NCBI GenBank assembly: GCA_028867035.1
Contig: JAGWHB010000002.1
Location: 148,852 to 212,851, forward strand
Reading direction: 5' to 3'
DNA length: 64,000 bases
Source of the DNA: Nitrososphaerota archaeon
Lineage (GTDB): Archaea > Thermoproteota > Nitrososphaeria > Nitrososphaerales > Gagatemarchaeaceae
Positions 1 through 8,302 of this stretch are shown piece after piece. Each line of letters opens with the position of its first letter. Within the stretch, counting starts at the first letter, position 1. A program made the translations under genes and the position numbers. The notes below the pieces were generated by a model, which saw nothing but the letters and a program-made list of their open reading frames with translations, made no database searches and was not told the DNA's origin.

Positions 1-2
1 CA

Positions 3-182
3 TCCCCCGAACTTTCGCCCCCGTCTTATATCCCAACAGCCAAAGTTGAAGCTCTCATGAAGTGGAGGGTCGCAGCCGGGGAACTGCCGGAAATCACAGG
101 GGTCAACGAGAACACCATCAGAAGGCTCGCGGGTGAGCTTCGGGAGATGGTGCGCGGGGTGGAGATCAAGCTTGGGAAGTGA
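3..182 (+). CDS. partial HTH protein, C-terminal end
   Basis: An open frame enters from the left edge and ends at a TGA. The visible 59 residues end in a helix-turn-helix-like stretch (ITGVNENTIRRLAGEL), which suggests a DNA-binding protein of the mobile element. The start lies outside the window; an internal ATG at position 57 would give 41 residues. The next small gene overlaps its stop, so the two are probably co-transcribed. Function beyond DNA binding is unknown. Confidence 0.5.
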   Translation, partial: SPELSPPSYIPTAKVEALMKWRVAAGELPEITGVNENTIRRLAGELREMVRGVEIKLGK

Positions 183-315
183 CGACGGCTACCCCTATGC
201 CGGAGAGGACGACGAGTATGAGTACTATGTCATCCATGACGGACTGGGGATCTCGCATTTCCTGAGGCAGAAGAAGGGCGTCCACCCCTCTATCAAATGC
301 GACAACTGCGAGTAA
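172..315 (+). CDS. small acidic protein with CxxC tail, unknown
   Basis: A 47-residue frame starts with TTG inside the 3' end of the preceding gene and runs to TAA. It is rich in Asp, Glu and Tyr and ends in KCDNCE, one CxxC pair that could bind metal only as a dimer or with partners. I do not recognise a family. It converges with the zinc-ribbon HTH gene on the other strand, with no gap between the stop codons. A longer frame from a GTG at 133 exists but would overlap more of the upstream gene. Confidence 0.4.
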   Translation: MGSDDGYPYAGEDDEYEYYVIHDGLGISHFLRQKKGVHPSIKCDNCE

Positions 316-756
316 CTAGGTCCACGCTATCCAGGGCTTCTCCTTCAGGAGGGTTCCTGAGGGGTCTGCGATGTATCCACCGTAGTTCTGGTGGATAATC
401 CGCCCTTCCTTACGAAGCGCATCCAGGTCCCGCCTGATCGTGTGCTCAGAAACGCCCAGCAAGGAAGCGAAGTGCCTCATCCCCTGCCATCCCTCTTTCT
501 TGATGAGCCGCACCAGCTTCTCGCGCCTCCAGTAAGGTTCCCGCTTGGGGGCGTAATGCCAGACCGTCCGGCTTCGACCGTTTTCTATTACAATATGCCT
601 GTAATAGATGCCGTAGTGGTTGCCTTCCCCTACACGCCTGCGGTACGGCCCTGCTCCTCGTTTGCCACAGTTTGGACACAGAACGCCAGCTCTCACCATA
701 CTGGCGGAATACGAGGTCCTGAATCTGTCGTCAGGTGTATCTAATTTTGGCAACAT
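316..756 (-). CDS. zinc-ribbon plus DeoR-type HTH DNA-binding protein
   Basis: 146 residues. The N-terminal part has a CPNCGKRG knuckle near residue 27 but no clear second CxxC, so any metal site is incomplete. The C-terminal half holds a helix-turn-helix of DeoR type (FASLLGVSEHTIRRDLDALRKEG) with a short wing. A basic linker (KREPYWRREKLVRLIKK) joins them. Zinc-knuckle/HTH pairs are common among archaeal virus and plasmid regulators, so an element-encoded transcription regulator is the likely role; its target is unknown. It lies downstream of the ParB-like gene in the same direction. Confidence 0.65.
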   Translation of the reverse strand: MLPKLDTPDDRFRTSYSASMVRAGVLCPNCGKRGAGPYRRRVGEGNHYGIYYRHIVIENGRSRTVWHYAPKREPYWRREKLVRLIKKEGWQGMRHFASLLGVSEHTIRRDLDALRKEGRIIHQNYGGYIADPSGTLLKEKPWIAWT

Positions 757-771
757 TGAAAGTTTCCATTT

Positions 772-2079
772 TTAGATACTCGCAAACTTCCCGTCCTCGC
801 CGTAGGCGTACGCCTTCCCGCTCCCCTCCTCCTTAACGACCCAGGAGCCCCGCGACTTATCCCAAGTGACCGATCCGACAACAGGCGACCCTGAGGGGAC
901 CCTGAACCATCCCTCCTCGTCCCTCCTCTTGGTCTCGGCCCTCAGCTCATCGTTCACCCATGCCGCCCACACCCAGAACTCCTCCCCGCACACAGGATTG
1001 AGGCAAGTACGAACGGTCCGGCACGACCCCTCGGGCGCGACCGCCTCCTTCTCCGGCACGGCTGCCCCCCTGAACCTGATCAGGGTAAGCTCCGAGTCCT
1101 CCTTCAGCTCGAAAGGGGTCATGGCTCCGCAGTAGGGACACGCGGCGAAGTGCAGACTCTCCTTGTAGGGTACCCCGGCAGGGGGCTGGGAAGCAGCGGT
1201 TGGATCGGTCTTTGTTGTAGAAATGGCGACAGCTTGCTTGGTCGTATCAGGAATGGCATCGTCCTTTGCTCCTTGCGAGGAAGGCGTTGGCAAGTCGGGC
1301 TTGTTCTTCTCCCTGGGGTCAATCGGGGCCATGACCACGTGCTGCACCACGTTCATGTCCGTCGGGAGGCTCGGCTTCTCTTCTTTCCTCGCGTACTCCG
1401 GGAAGAGCTCCCCGAACCATTCCGGGAGGCCTGAGACCATCTTGTCAATCGACTTGTTCTTCAGGGAGTTTTGGAACTCCTTCACGTTGAACCCTGCGTT
1501 GGCAGCCCCGGCCGCGAATTCGTAGAGCTCCTTCTCATCGCTGATCTTCGATAGGACATCCAGGTGCCCCAGCTGGAATGAGAAACCGGCCCGCCCCCTT
1601 CTCTCGACCTCGTATAGCCTTCCCAGCTTGTCCCCGAGGATTCTCGCCAGCTCTATCCTCTTCCTCACCATCGACGGCTCTTCGCCTATCTTGGCTGACG
1701 CCGCGACAATCTCGTCCTCGTCGGCCTTCAGCGAAGCGAGATAGAACGACCTCACCTCTTCCAGCACCGAGAGGTTCCTGCGCTTCAAGTTCTCGGACAT
1801 CGACCTCGAGAACAGCTCGACGAACGGGAGCCCCTCGTCCAGCAGGGCGTAGTAGCTCTTAGGTTCGCCGTCCTTTTCGAAGAGTTTCTTGACCGCAAGA
1901 AGTCTCCCGATCCCCATATAGACGAAGTAGCCCGTTCCGTCAGGCCTCTCCACTGCCCTCCCTGGTTGCAACTGCCCGTGGACCTTGATATCCTCTGCGA
2001 GGGCGTCCACCTGATCGTACTTCAGGCGCGTCTGCAGGTCGGGGTGGGGTTCACACAACTTCGTCGGCAGGGCGACCAA
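772..2079 (-). CDS. ParB/sulfiredoxin-domain protein with C-terminal zinc ribbon
   Basis: 435 residues from a TTG preceded by the purine-rich GAGGGGA. Residues about 1-115 match a ParB N-terminal domain (LQTRLKYDQVDALAEDIKVHGQLQP, then MGIGRLLAVKKL and ENLKRRNLSVLEEVRSF). A helical middle is followed by a Pro/Thr-rich linker (about 265-300) and a C-terminal region with CPYCG and CLNPVCGEEF that could form a zinc ribbon. On plasmids such proteins serve partition or act as ParB-type CTP switches; partition of the element is the inferred role. It follows the TFB-like gene after about 50 bases. No ParA gene is visible in the window. Confidence 0.75.
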   Translation of the reverse strand: MVALPTKLCEPHPDLQTRLKYDQVDALAEDIKVHGQLQPGRAVERPDGTGYFVYMGIGRLLAVKKLFEKDGEPKSYYALLDEGLPFVELFSRSMSENLKRRNLSVLEEVRSFYLASLKADEDEIVAASAKIGEEPSMVRKRIELARILGDKLGRLYEVERRGRAGFSFQLGHLDVLSKISDEKELYEFAAGAANAGFNVKEFQNSLKNKSIDKMVSGLPEWFGELFPEYARKEEKPSLPTDMNVVQHVVMAPIDPREKNKPDLPTPSSQGAKDDAIPDTTKQAVAISTTKTDPTAASQPPAGVPYKESLHFAACPYCGAMTPFELKEDSELTLIRFRGAAVPEKEAVAPEGSCRTVRTCLNPVCGEEFWVWAAWVNDELRAETKRRDEEGWFRVPSGSPVVGSVTWDKSRGSWVVKEEGSGKAYAYGEDGKFASI

Positions 2080-2129
2080 TCTCCCCTCGCTCTTCGGCTC
2101 CGGGGCCTTCGGTTTGTCCCTGAGGAGCT

Positions 2130-3419
2130 TCAGCTCACTACGCCCCCGATCCGCCTAAGGTCCTCCTTCTGGACGACACTCTCGTCGTAGCCGACTTCGC
2201 TTCTTAACAAGAGGCCTTTGGTGCCGAGGTAGCCCCCTTTCGCGAGCCCCGTCCTGACGATATACGACCACGCAAGGCTTTTCTCCGCAGGAGGGAGGGT
2301 CCTGAAGGTGTCCATGTCGGCAAGGTAGAGGGCCGAGGCTGCCACGCTCTCCGGAGCTCTTCCGTGGGCGTCAGCGATCATCTCCCTGAGAAGCGAAACG
2401 AATTTCACCTCGACCTTCCTCAGGCACCCCGCGTTGTCCATGAGGGTCGCCGTGATCGGGAACTTCGAGGGCTGGAATCGCTTCAGCAGGGCCTCCACGT
2501 TCGTCTCCAGGGTGGTCCTTTGCACTTCCTCTGTAGTAGAAATTGTCGCCTCCTTCCGCGCCTTGAAGAGGTAGAAGCACCTCCTCCCGGCATTGACCCT
2601 CACGGTCTGCCAGTCCGGGCGCTCGCTTTCGTATGGGGAGCTGACGTCGATGATCGAGCCGTTCCCGCTCACCCGGATTTCCACAACGCCGCCCGCCAAG
2701 AGGTCGGACAGGTAGATGGGCACCCTCACGGTCTTCGGGGAAGTGGAGACCTTTGCACCTCTCTCGCACCCGTTCACCAAAACCCTGATGCCTGACGGGT
2801 CCTCCGAGGAGACCGTGACTAGGACTGACTCCATCCGGATTCCGAATCCCGCTCTTGCCAGGGCGCCCTGAATCTCATCCACAGGCCTGCCGATGCCGCG
2901 GCACTGGCCCAGGAAGGCCAGGGCGACTGTTTTCTCGAGGGGCAGCCGTCGTTCGTTTCCTTTCCTGGCCCGTCTCCAGAGGGCAACAGCCTCCCTCTCT
3001 ACCTCCTCCATGATCTTGGTTCGCACTTCCCGTGAGACGTCGAGCTGCTCGGCCGCGGCCGAGGCCTTGTCATGGACCATCTTCTCAATGACATCAACGT
3101 GTATCCCTCGTGCGATGTTGTGCTCCCTTACAGATGCAGCATGGTCGATTATCCTCGAGAGCCCTGATCTTGAGGGAGCCGAGTCGCCGAAGGGAGTCGG
3201 GGCGACCGGACCGAGTGCTCCTTGCGCCCACTCCTCGTCGTCTGACCCCTCACCCCAGCAGCGGGGACAGTACGCGCCAAGGTAGGGGGTTCCGCACCGG
3301 TTACAGAGTGTGCCGCATTTCTGGCATTTCCCATCAATCAGAGGATAGAGGCGGCAGTAGGGGCACGGCAGGACCGAGCCGGCCTGACTCCGATGCTCTC
3401 CGGGCGGTGGCGCCAACAT
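2130..3419 (-). CDS. TFB-like protein with double zinc ribbon
   Basis: 429 residues. Four CxxC pairs lie at residues 19/22, 32/35, 39/42 and 51/54, that is, two consecutive zinc ribbons. A region at about 85-190 has the helix pattern of the first cyclin repeat of transcription factor B (LPLEKTVALAFLGQCRGIGRPVDEI, cut here for length). The rest, including a probable beta-rich middle and a helical C-terminus, is not TFB-like, and no second cyclin repeat is evident. I infer an element-encoded initiation-factor paralogue or replication-linked factor. The ATG start sits 27 bases from a TATA box, so the transcript is probably leaderless and includes the ParB-like gene. Confidence 0.6.
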   Translation of the reverse strand: MLAPPPGEHRSQAGSVLPCPYCRLYPLIDGKCQKCGTLCNRCGTPYLGAYCPRCWGEGSDDEEWAQGALGPVAPTPFGDSAPSRSGLSRIIDHAASVREHNIARGIHVDVIEKMVHDKASAAAEQLDVSREVRTKIMEEVEREAVALWRRARKGNERRLPLEKTVALAFLGQCRGIGRPVDEIQGALARAGFGIRMESVLVTVSSEDPSGIRVLVNGCERGAKVSTSPKTVRVPIYLSDLLAGGVVEIRVSGNGSIIDVSSPYESERPDWQTVRVNAGRRCFYLFKARKEATISTTEEVQRTTLETNVEALLKRFQPSKFPITATLMDNAGCLRKVEVKFVSLLREMIADAHGRAPESVAASALYLADMDTFRTLPPAEKSLAWSYIVRTGLAKGGYLGTKGLLLRSEVGYDESVVQKEDLRRIGGVVS

Positions 3420-3442
3420 TCATGGAATGAGAACTTCCGGGG

Positions 3443-3450
3443 GTATTTGG
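3443..3450 (-). promoter_or_regulatory. TATA box of the TFB-like/ParB-like operon
   Basis: CCAAATAC on the minus strand is centred 27 bases upstream of the ATG of the TFB-like gene, the archaeal spacing for a leaderless transcript. Confidence 0.55.
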
Positions 3451-3556
3451 TAACTCGTCCGTATGAATTGAGCGTAGGCCGTACTCAGATTATCCGTATA
3501 CCCGCTTTGAGAGATTCAGGTTCACATGCGGGGGGGCATCAGAAATTGAGATCCCG

Positions 3557-4081
3557 TCATGCCTTTGTCTGCAGAACCCCTGCTGGGTCAAGATTTCCAC
3601 CAAGTTGATTGTCGCGCAGTAGAAACCCGCACATGAGACACTTCCACCCTCGGGAACCCCGTAGGAAAGCCATGGGTGTGCCGCAGTGGAGAACCGGGAC
3701 GGCATACCGGCTAAAGTAGCGCCCCTGCCCCTCCGTCGCTGCAAACCTGCCAACTGACGTTAGCTCCGCTTCCGCGAGATCGATGTAGGGCTCGAGCATC
3801 GAATGCAGCTGCGTCACGGATGCGAGGGTCTCTGTATCTCCTGAGGCCTCTGCCTCTTGCCTATGCTTTGCCAGCAGCCCAACCAACTCGTAGACAAAGG
3901 GCGAAGCAGGCCCCGGGTCGAACTGTCTTATCACCGTCGCAAGTAGGGAATTGACAAGGTTGCTGACGCTCTTTTTCGATCTGATCTTCCCCAGCGCGTC
4001 GCTGACCCACTTGTCCACCGATATCTCGAGGCTTACCTTTCTCTCGCCTGGGTTATCGGCACCGTACCTCCCGAAGCTCAA
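3557..4081 (-). CDS. element protein with helical N-terminus and zinc ribbon
   Basis: 174 residues. The N-terminal 50 (RKVSLEISVDKWVSDALGKI, then SNLVNSLLATVIRQ) has a beta strand followed by two helices, which would suit a ribbon-helix-helix-like DNA-binding fold. The middle is helical. The C-terminus carries HCGTPM followed by KCLMCGF, a partial zinc-ribbon pattern. The ATG overlaps the stop of the upstream gene by four bases (ATGA), so both are translated from one message. I do not recognise a named family; a DNA-binding or accessory recombination role is inferred from context only. Confidence 0.5.
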   Translation of the reverse strand: MSFGRYGADNPGERKVSLEISVDKWVSDALGKIRSKKSVSNLVNSLLATVIRQFDPGPASPFVYELVGLLAKHRQEAEASGDTETLASVTQLHSMLEPYIDLAEAELTSVGRFAATEGQGRYFSRYAVPVLHCGTPMAFLRGSRGWKCLMCGFLLRDNQLGGNLDPAGVLQTKA

Positions 4082-4683
4082 CTTCCTGATCCCTTCCCGT
4101 CGTCATCGTCGTCCTTCGAATCCACAATGTCCTGGGTGAACAGCCTCGAAGAACTCGTGACCTGAAGTACCGCGTCCACGAACGCGCGCTTTTTCGCCTT
4201 CTTCCTGACTGTGTTAACCAGGCCGAAGGCTTCCTCCCTCGACAGAGGCACCCTGAACTGCTTGACCCTCCCGATGTCTCTCGTCTCAAGCTCCTCGGGG
4301 TTCTTGATGCTCTTCGGCAGGTCTTCAAGGAACACCCACACGTGGGCGTACTGTGGCTCTGCGGTGTTGCACGACCCCACTCCGTTCCCCACGAACGCTC
4401 CCTTCGAGTTGAAGATTCTGCATTCCGCGTCGTACTGGAAGTAGGGGACCTCCTGCTCCATCTTCTCTACCCCGTTCAGGATCTTCGTGTCCGCGACGAG
4501 GTCGAAGTGCCGTGCGAGAAGCTCGGCACCGGGCTTCAGGAGGATAGGTTTCGAAGACCCCGGAAGGGTGTCGTAGTCCGTCCCCTTCTGCATCACCGTC
4601 CTGTAGACGGCGTCGAGCATCTTATTCATCCGCTTGAGCTTCGGGATGCTCGTCTTCTCGTCTGGAACATCTATCGAGACCAT
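4078..4683 (-). CDS. phage-type DNA-metabolism protein, possible annealing protein
   Basis: 201 residues. The blocks KGTDYDTLPGSSKPILLKPG, then GVGSCNTAEPQY and KRAFVDAVLQVTSSSRLFTQ, recall a family that recurs in phages and plasmids (motifs like LLKPGAE and KRA-x-V-x-AVL with FTQD at the end). From memory, members lie near recombination or single-strand annealing genes; the exact biochemical role is not something the sequence proves. The C-terminus is a run of Asp and Gly, as in annealing or ssDNA-binding protein tails. It is first in a two-gene operon from a TATA box 28 bases upstream. Confidence 0.55.
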   Translation of the reverse strand: MVSIDVPDEKTSIPKLKRMNKMLDAVYRTVMQKGTDYDTLPGSSKPILLKPGAELLARHFDLVADTKILNGVEKMEQEVPYFQYDAECRIFNSKGAFVGNGVGSCNTAEPQYAHVWVFLEDLPKSIKNPEELETRDIGRVKQFRVPLSREEAFGLVNTVRKKAKKRAFVDAVLQVTSSSRLFTQDIVDSKDDDDDGKGSGS

Positions 4684-4707
4684 CTTTCAACGACCGTTGG
4701 ACTTCGC

Positions 4708-4715
4708 ATTTAACC
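4708..4715 (-). promoter_or_regulatory. TATA box of the 4.7-3.6 kb operon
   Basis: GGTTAAAT on the minus strand is centred about 28 bases before the ATG at 4683, which implies a leaderless message for the two-gene operon. Confidence 0.5.
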
Positions 4716-4897
4716 TCAGACGTCGCAAGGCGAGTTTTCAATCGAGGGAGAGGGGTGGCTGAAATTTCTATCACGGCCACTAGGCGGAATTGCTGGGGCC
4801 ACACTTTCACGCCAGACCCTCTCTCCTCGCGAAACCTAGAGCCAAGGAACGGCGTTCAAATCCGAGGATGGGATCGCAACCAACGAGGTGAGTCTCT

Positions 4898-5041
4898 TTG
4901 GAATACACCGTGGAAGAGGCGCTGGAGAAGAGGATTGAGGAGCTGATTCACGCGGTAAGAGCGCTGGAGTTCAGGGTCAGCATGCAGGAAGGCACCATCA
5001 AAGGGCTGGCCGGCAGAGTCGAGCAGTTGCAGCACCGATAG
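4898..5041 (+). CDS. small coiled-coil protein
   Basis: A 47-residue frame from TTG, preceded by GAGGTGAG at a suitable distance for a ribosome binding site. The whole sequence is one predicted helix with heptad spacing (VEEALEKRIEELIHAVRALE), so it is probably an oligomerising coiled coil. Nothing else identifies it. It starts a run of plus-strand genes opposite the operon on the left. Confidence 0.5.
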   Translation: MEYTVEEALEKRIEELIHAVRALEFRVSMQEGTIKGLAGRVEQLQHR

Positions 5042-5137
5042 AACGACGTTAACTGAATCACTTTGGCTCTACCCTCTCTCCGCAATAGAGGTCCGAAGAC
5101 AGCCCTCGGTTAAGAACCAACGAAAAGTCGAACAAGA

Positions 5138-5578
5138 GTGATGAACGGCAACAACTTCGTCGAGCGGGTCCACGCCTACTCCAAGTGGCTACTGGGCTTG
5201 GAGACCGGTAGCGGTGTCACTTTCGGCCAGCCCTCTCCCCTGGGACGGCCTCCCGACACTTCCGATTTATCTCCAACGGGTTCGGCTGTGACCTCTCGAA
5301 CAATGAGCCTTCTTGACGAAGAAATCGAGTCGTGGGAGGGGTTCCCCTGGGCCCTCCGAAAGGAAGACCGGGAGCTCTGGAACGCCATGGTCAGGGAGGC
5401 CTGGGACGACTTCGGCGACGCAGTGGAGAAGTCGGGAAAGACCTTCGCCACCGACCCGTTCTTCATGGCCCTCCTCCTGGCGCAGCAGAGGACGATCCGA
5501 CGCCTTCAGGGCGAACTCAAGGCCCTCGGGGTCGAGACGCTAGGTTCGGAAGCCATCTCGCAGACAGTGCTGGAATAG
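5138..5578 (+). CDS. hypothetical element protein
   Basis: 146 residues. The N-terminal 60 residues are Ser/Thr/Gly/Pro-rich and probably disordered; from about residue 60 it is helical, charged and Trp-rich (SWEGFPWALRKEDRELWNAM) with a final helix QQRTIRRLQGELKALG. No Cys, signal peptide or membrane segment is visible. The start is an ATG pair after a purine-rich stretch. I do not recognise it; its place between other orphans suggests an element-specific protein. Confidence 0.55.
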   Translation: MMNGNNFVERVHAYSKWLLGLETGSGVTFGQPSPLGRPPDTSDLSPTGSAVTSRTMSLLDEEIESWEGFPWALRKEDRELWNAMVREAWDDFGDAVEKSGKTFATDPFFMALLLAQQRTIRRLQGELKALGVETLGSEAISQTVLE

Positions 5579-5722
5579 GGCGTCTTGCGAAGAGCATCTA
5601 CGCCCCACCGCACTTGTGTTGCAGAAGAGATCTCTTGCTCTACTGTGGGGCTGGACGAGATTGCGTGGCCTTTAGGCTTTACGAAAAGAGAGTAGGAAAC
5701 GTTTACAATGGGAATGTGAGAA

Positions 5723-6559
5723 ATGGAAACCACGACCGGATTCAAAAGCGGTTCAATGGCACCTAATGTGCGAGCCTTGGCCAACTACGCCCTCGTGGTA
5801 GGGTTCGCTGCAATAGCCTCCGACCTTTTGCTCGAAGCCCCCACGTTTCCGTCAAACAACAGCGCCGCTGCGAATGTGGGCTATCTGTCATACCCCATTC
5901 TGCTGTCTTCAATTGCGGCAATTCTTTGGGTCTATCCTCATTCAGTACTAAGAGGCTTGGGGCCAAGTCGCCGCTTGCGGTATCTTTCGGCGCTTGCAGG
6001 GGTGTCCTACTCTGTTTTCTTTATGTTCGTAAGCAACCTCGTCACCTTTCCGACGCAACAGGAGCTTGCACTGATACCGGCTCAGTGGGCTACGCATGGC
6101 TTCTTGGCTGGTCTGGTGGCCTACGGGCCTTACACCTACTGGCCGATAGCGGAAGCATGGATTGCTCCCCTCGGCATCTTCGTAGCAGTATCAGTCGGGA
6201 CCGGTCTGCTTCTCGTCTTCCTTTCTGTCATGCTGTACTATTCCGTGCTATTGATGGTTCTCAACTTGAGGAGTAGAAAAGGTGCCCAGGGGCCTGGAGG
6301 AGGCGCGTTCACCGCAGGCTCCCTCGTTACCGCGTGCCTCACCAACGGATGCGGCTGTTGCGCGTCCCTCTTCCTGCCGCTGGTCCTCGGCGTCTTTGGC
6401 ATTTCTGCGTCTAGCGCTCTGTCCGCCATAGTGAACGGTGCTCCGCTCTTTCTTGACGCCACGGTTACGCTCGATTTGACACTTCTTCTAGGCGGGATAC
6501 TACTCCTTTCCAGGCGGCTTGAACCCTTTCCTCTGGTCAATGAAGGCAAAATCGGCTAG
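5723..6559 (+). CDS. multi-pass membrane protein with CGCC motif
   Basis: 278 residues with about seven hydrophobic segments. The loop before the sixth segment carries NGCGCCASLFLPLVLG, a Cys cluster at a membrane edge. The same layout (Cys pair, then LxxxLxG) is found in three more proteins of this window (51.8-53.4 and 57.1-58.1 kb), so they form a family with a shared core, though this one is the most divergent. Substrate is unknown; a soft-metal or redox role is inferred from the Cys pair. Inside the mobile element it would be cargo. Confidence 0.6.
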   Translation: METTTGFKSGSMAPNVRALANYALVVGFAAIASDLLLEAPTFPSNNSAAANVGYLSYPILLSSIAAILWVYPHSVLRGLGPSRRLRYLSALAGVSYSVFFMFVSNLVTFPTQQELALIPAQWATHGFLAGLVAYGPYTYWPIAEAWIAPLGIFVAVSVGTGLLLVFLSVMLYYSVLLMVLNLRSRKGAQGPGGGAFTAGSLVTACLTNGCGCCASLFLPLVLGVFGISASSALSAIVNGAPLFLDATVTLDLTLLLGGILLLSRRLEPFPLVNEGKIG

Positions 6560-6608
6560 ACAATCTTGCTTGGTGAATTTCCCGTCTGGATTGACTCTTA
6601 ACCTTGCA

Positions 6609-6737
6609 TCAATGCCCTAGGACCAGCTTCGACCTCCTCGGCTCTGCAGTCTCCCCGAGCCTGAGCCGGGAAATCATTCGCACACCGGGAACCCTCCTGT
6701 CGCTGTAGCTGTCCTTGGCCTCGAGGACTTCGCCGAA
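6609..6737 (-). pseudogene. short gene remnant, unidentified
   Basis: A 42-codon minus-strand frame reads like genuine protein (EVLEAKDSYSDRRVPGVRMI and then RLRLGETAEPRRSKLVLGH) but has no start and is closed upstream by two TGA codons. It is probably the 3' end of a decayed gene. I cannot assign it. It belongs to a stretch of about 850 bases without an intact gene. Confidence 0.3.
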
Positions 6738-6856
6738 TCAGATTCAGCCACCTTTCTCAGTCGGACAAACGCGCATTCTGGCGGCTCGCCTAATATGCGT
6801 CAAGAAAGTTCGCCGAAGTCATGAGCAAGAAAGAGCAGAAGGAAGAGCGGAAAGCA

Positions 6857-7002
6857 GTGGACCTCTGCGCCATGCCTCATCAAGAGGCGGGCGATGTCAG
6901 GGGCCCTGTAGGCCGAGACGCTCCCAGTGACGCCTAGCATAACCCTCCTTCCCCTGAGTTCCTCTCCTTCGGCTCGACTATGTCATTCGAAAGATGCTCC
7001 AT
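6857..7002 (-). pseudogene. coaBC remnant (N-terminal flavoprotein part)
   Basis: MLGVTGSVSAYRAPDIARLL followed by MRHGAEVH is the nucleotide/flavin-binding start of phosphopantothenoylcysteine decarboxylase, which in CoaBC reads like GVTGSIAAYK. An upstream piece (MEHLSNDIVEPKERN) fits the usual N-terminal leader but lies in another frame, so a one-base shift separates the two. After AEVH the similarity stops. CoaBC catalyses two steps of coenzyme A synthesis; only about 48 of some 400 residues remain, so this is debris. Confidence 0.6.
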
Positions 7003-7417
7003 CTGCGTTCGCCTTAGAATGCCCCATCGTGATAAATGATTCCCGAAGACTCGGGAGGCCCTCGTTGACTAGTGTTCAGCTCTTCGTGATCGACTGCAGC
7101 ACCACGCAGTCTTTGTGGTCTGACCGTTCGACCGCCCACTCGATGACGGGGATGATTGCCCGCCTCTCTGGGCCGCTTCGTTGGGATATTCGGGGGGCGC
7201 GGTTATCTCGCCGGCGGACTCCTTCGGGCCATCAGATACGACAGGCTACCACAGGTCTACATGGGATTCGTTCATCTCGCGTGCATCATGGTTCACCTAA
7301 GAGTATTGCAATGCTATCCATGCTGGCTTCGGGGTCATTCATCTGGCGTCCATCGTAGTCCGTCTTGAGACCGCGATGAGTTCGTAGATGAGAAGCGAAT
7401 GCCACTCCGAACCGACC
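7003..7417. other. no intact gene; scattered coding-like fragments
   Basis: I see no complete gene here. On the minus strand the stretch AIIPVIEWAVERSDHKDCVV followed by LQSITKS and a stop (around 7070-7150) reads like a C-terminal fragment of some protein. Hydrophobic plus-strand frames also occur but lack convincing starts. Together with the coaBC remnant this marks decayed sequence inside the element. Confidence 0.35.
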
Positions 7418-8098
7418 CTAACTCAAAGCTGAGACGTCCTGCGGCACGGACTTCGCTCCACGGGTTGCGAGTCTCGGCAGGTTCAAGCCCATCCATATCA
7501 GCCAAGCGGATAGGCCGAGCGCTGCAGTCCACTCGCTTGCAGCGCATGCATGATCAGTGAAGAGCGGCCCATAGTTTGCGAACAGGCCCAGGGGGACCGT
7601 GACTATGGGTATGACAACTGATACGAAACCTTCCCTACGCATCCCGTTCCGCAGAAACGAAACCCCGATCAGGATGACGGAGATCGGGAAAATAGCGAAT
7701 TGTGTGTTGCTCACGAAGCTGTGTAGCCCTGGGTTCGCCCGGGTAAAGACGCCTACCAGTGAGACGAATACTCCGGACATGATTAGCAGCCCTGCTCCAG
7801 CGAGAAACAGCCTGCCCCCTCGGACCACTCGGGTGAGTGCGACCGCGAAGATGATGACCGCGATGCCCGAAACTATGAGGGGGACATTGAAAAAATACGG
7901 GACATAGGGGACGCTGCTGACGCCGAGGTTGCTGAGACAATAGTAGGTTTGGCCCGCGGCCGTCTGGAGGACGACACCCACAGCGAATGAAGCGGACAGG
8001 ATGAACGGCATGACGACGGCCAAGGCGCCGCCCAGACGGACGAAATTCGACTCGTAGCTGGTGGCCAAACTGGAACCGGGCAACTGGTGACTGGTCAA
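7418..8098 (-). CDS. DUF998 family membrane protein
   Basis: 226 residues with about six transmembrane segments. The first loop motif YYCLSNLGVSSVPYVPYFFN and HSFVSNTQFAIFPISVILIG in the centre match the DUF998 pattern (a conserved LSNLG after the first segment, and a central His-Ser). The function of the family is not established; it is found widely in archaea and some bacteria. The gene lies just inside the integrase end of the element and is not obviously in an operon. Confidence 0.75.
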   Translation of the reverse strand: MTSHQLPGSSLATSYESNFVRLGGALAVVMPFILSASFAVGVVLQTAAGQTYYCLSNLGVSSVPYVPYFFNVPLIVSGIAVIIFAVALTRVVRGGRLFLAGAGLLIMSGVFVSLVGVFTRANPGLHSFVSNTQFAIFPISVILIGVSFLRNGMRREGFVSVVIPIVTVPLGLFANYGPLFTDHACAASEWTAALGLSAWLIWMGLNLPRLATRGAKSVPQDVSALS

Positions 8099-8302
8099 GT
8101 AATATCCCTTGTTCCCTGTCTGTCATTCAGCGAAAGAAATATCGCAACGAGTTCCGCAGGAATCAGGCCCGGGTCGAGGATGACGCCACCAAGAGTTCGA
8201 CTTGCGTTGCTGGGCCGTCTCCTCGGCGCCTTGTCCCGCCGTTAATTGCGCTGATGAGGTTCTCCGCACAGGTCCCCTTGAAAGCACACGCAGACGAATT
8301 CG

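Noticed and set aside
7156..7368. 70-residue plus-strand hydrophobic frame
   Set aside because: One hydrophobic stretch and no recognised motif; it lies in decayed sequence and has no promoter-like box at the right distance.
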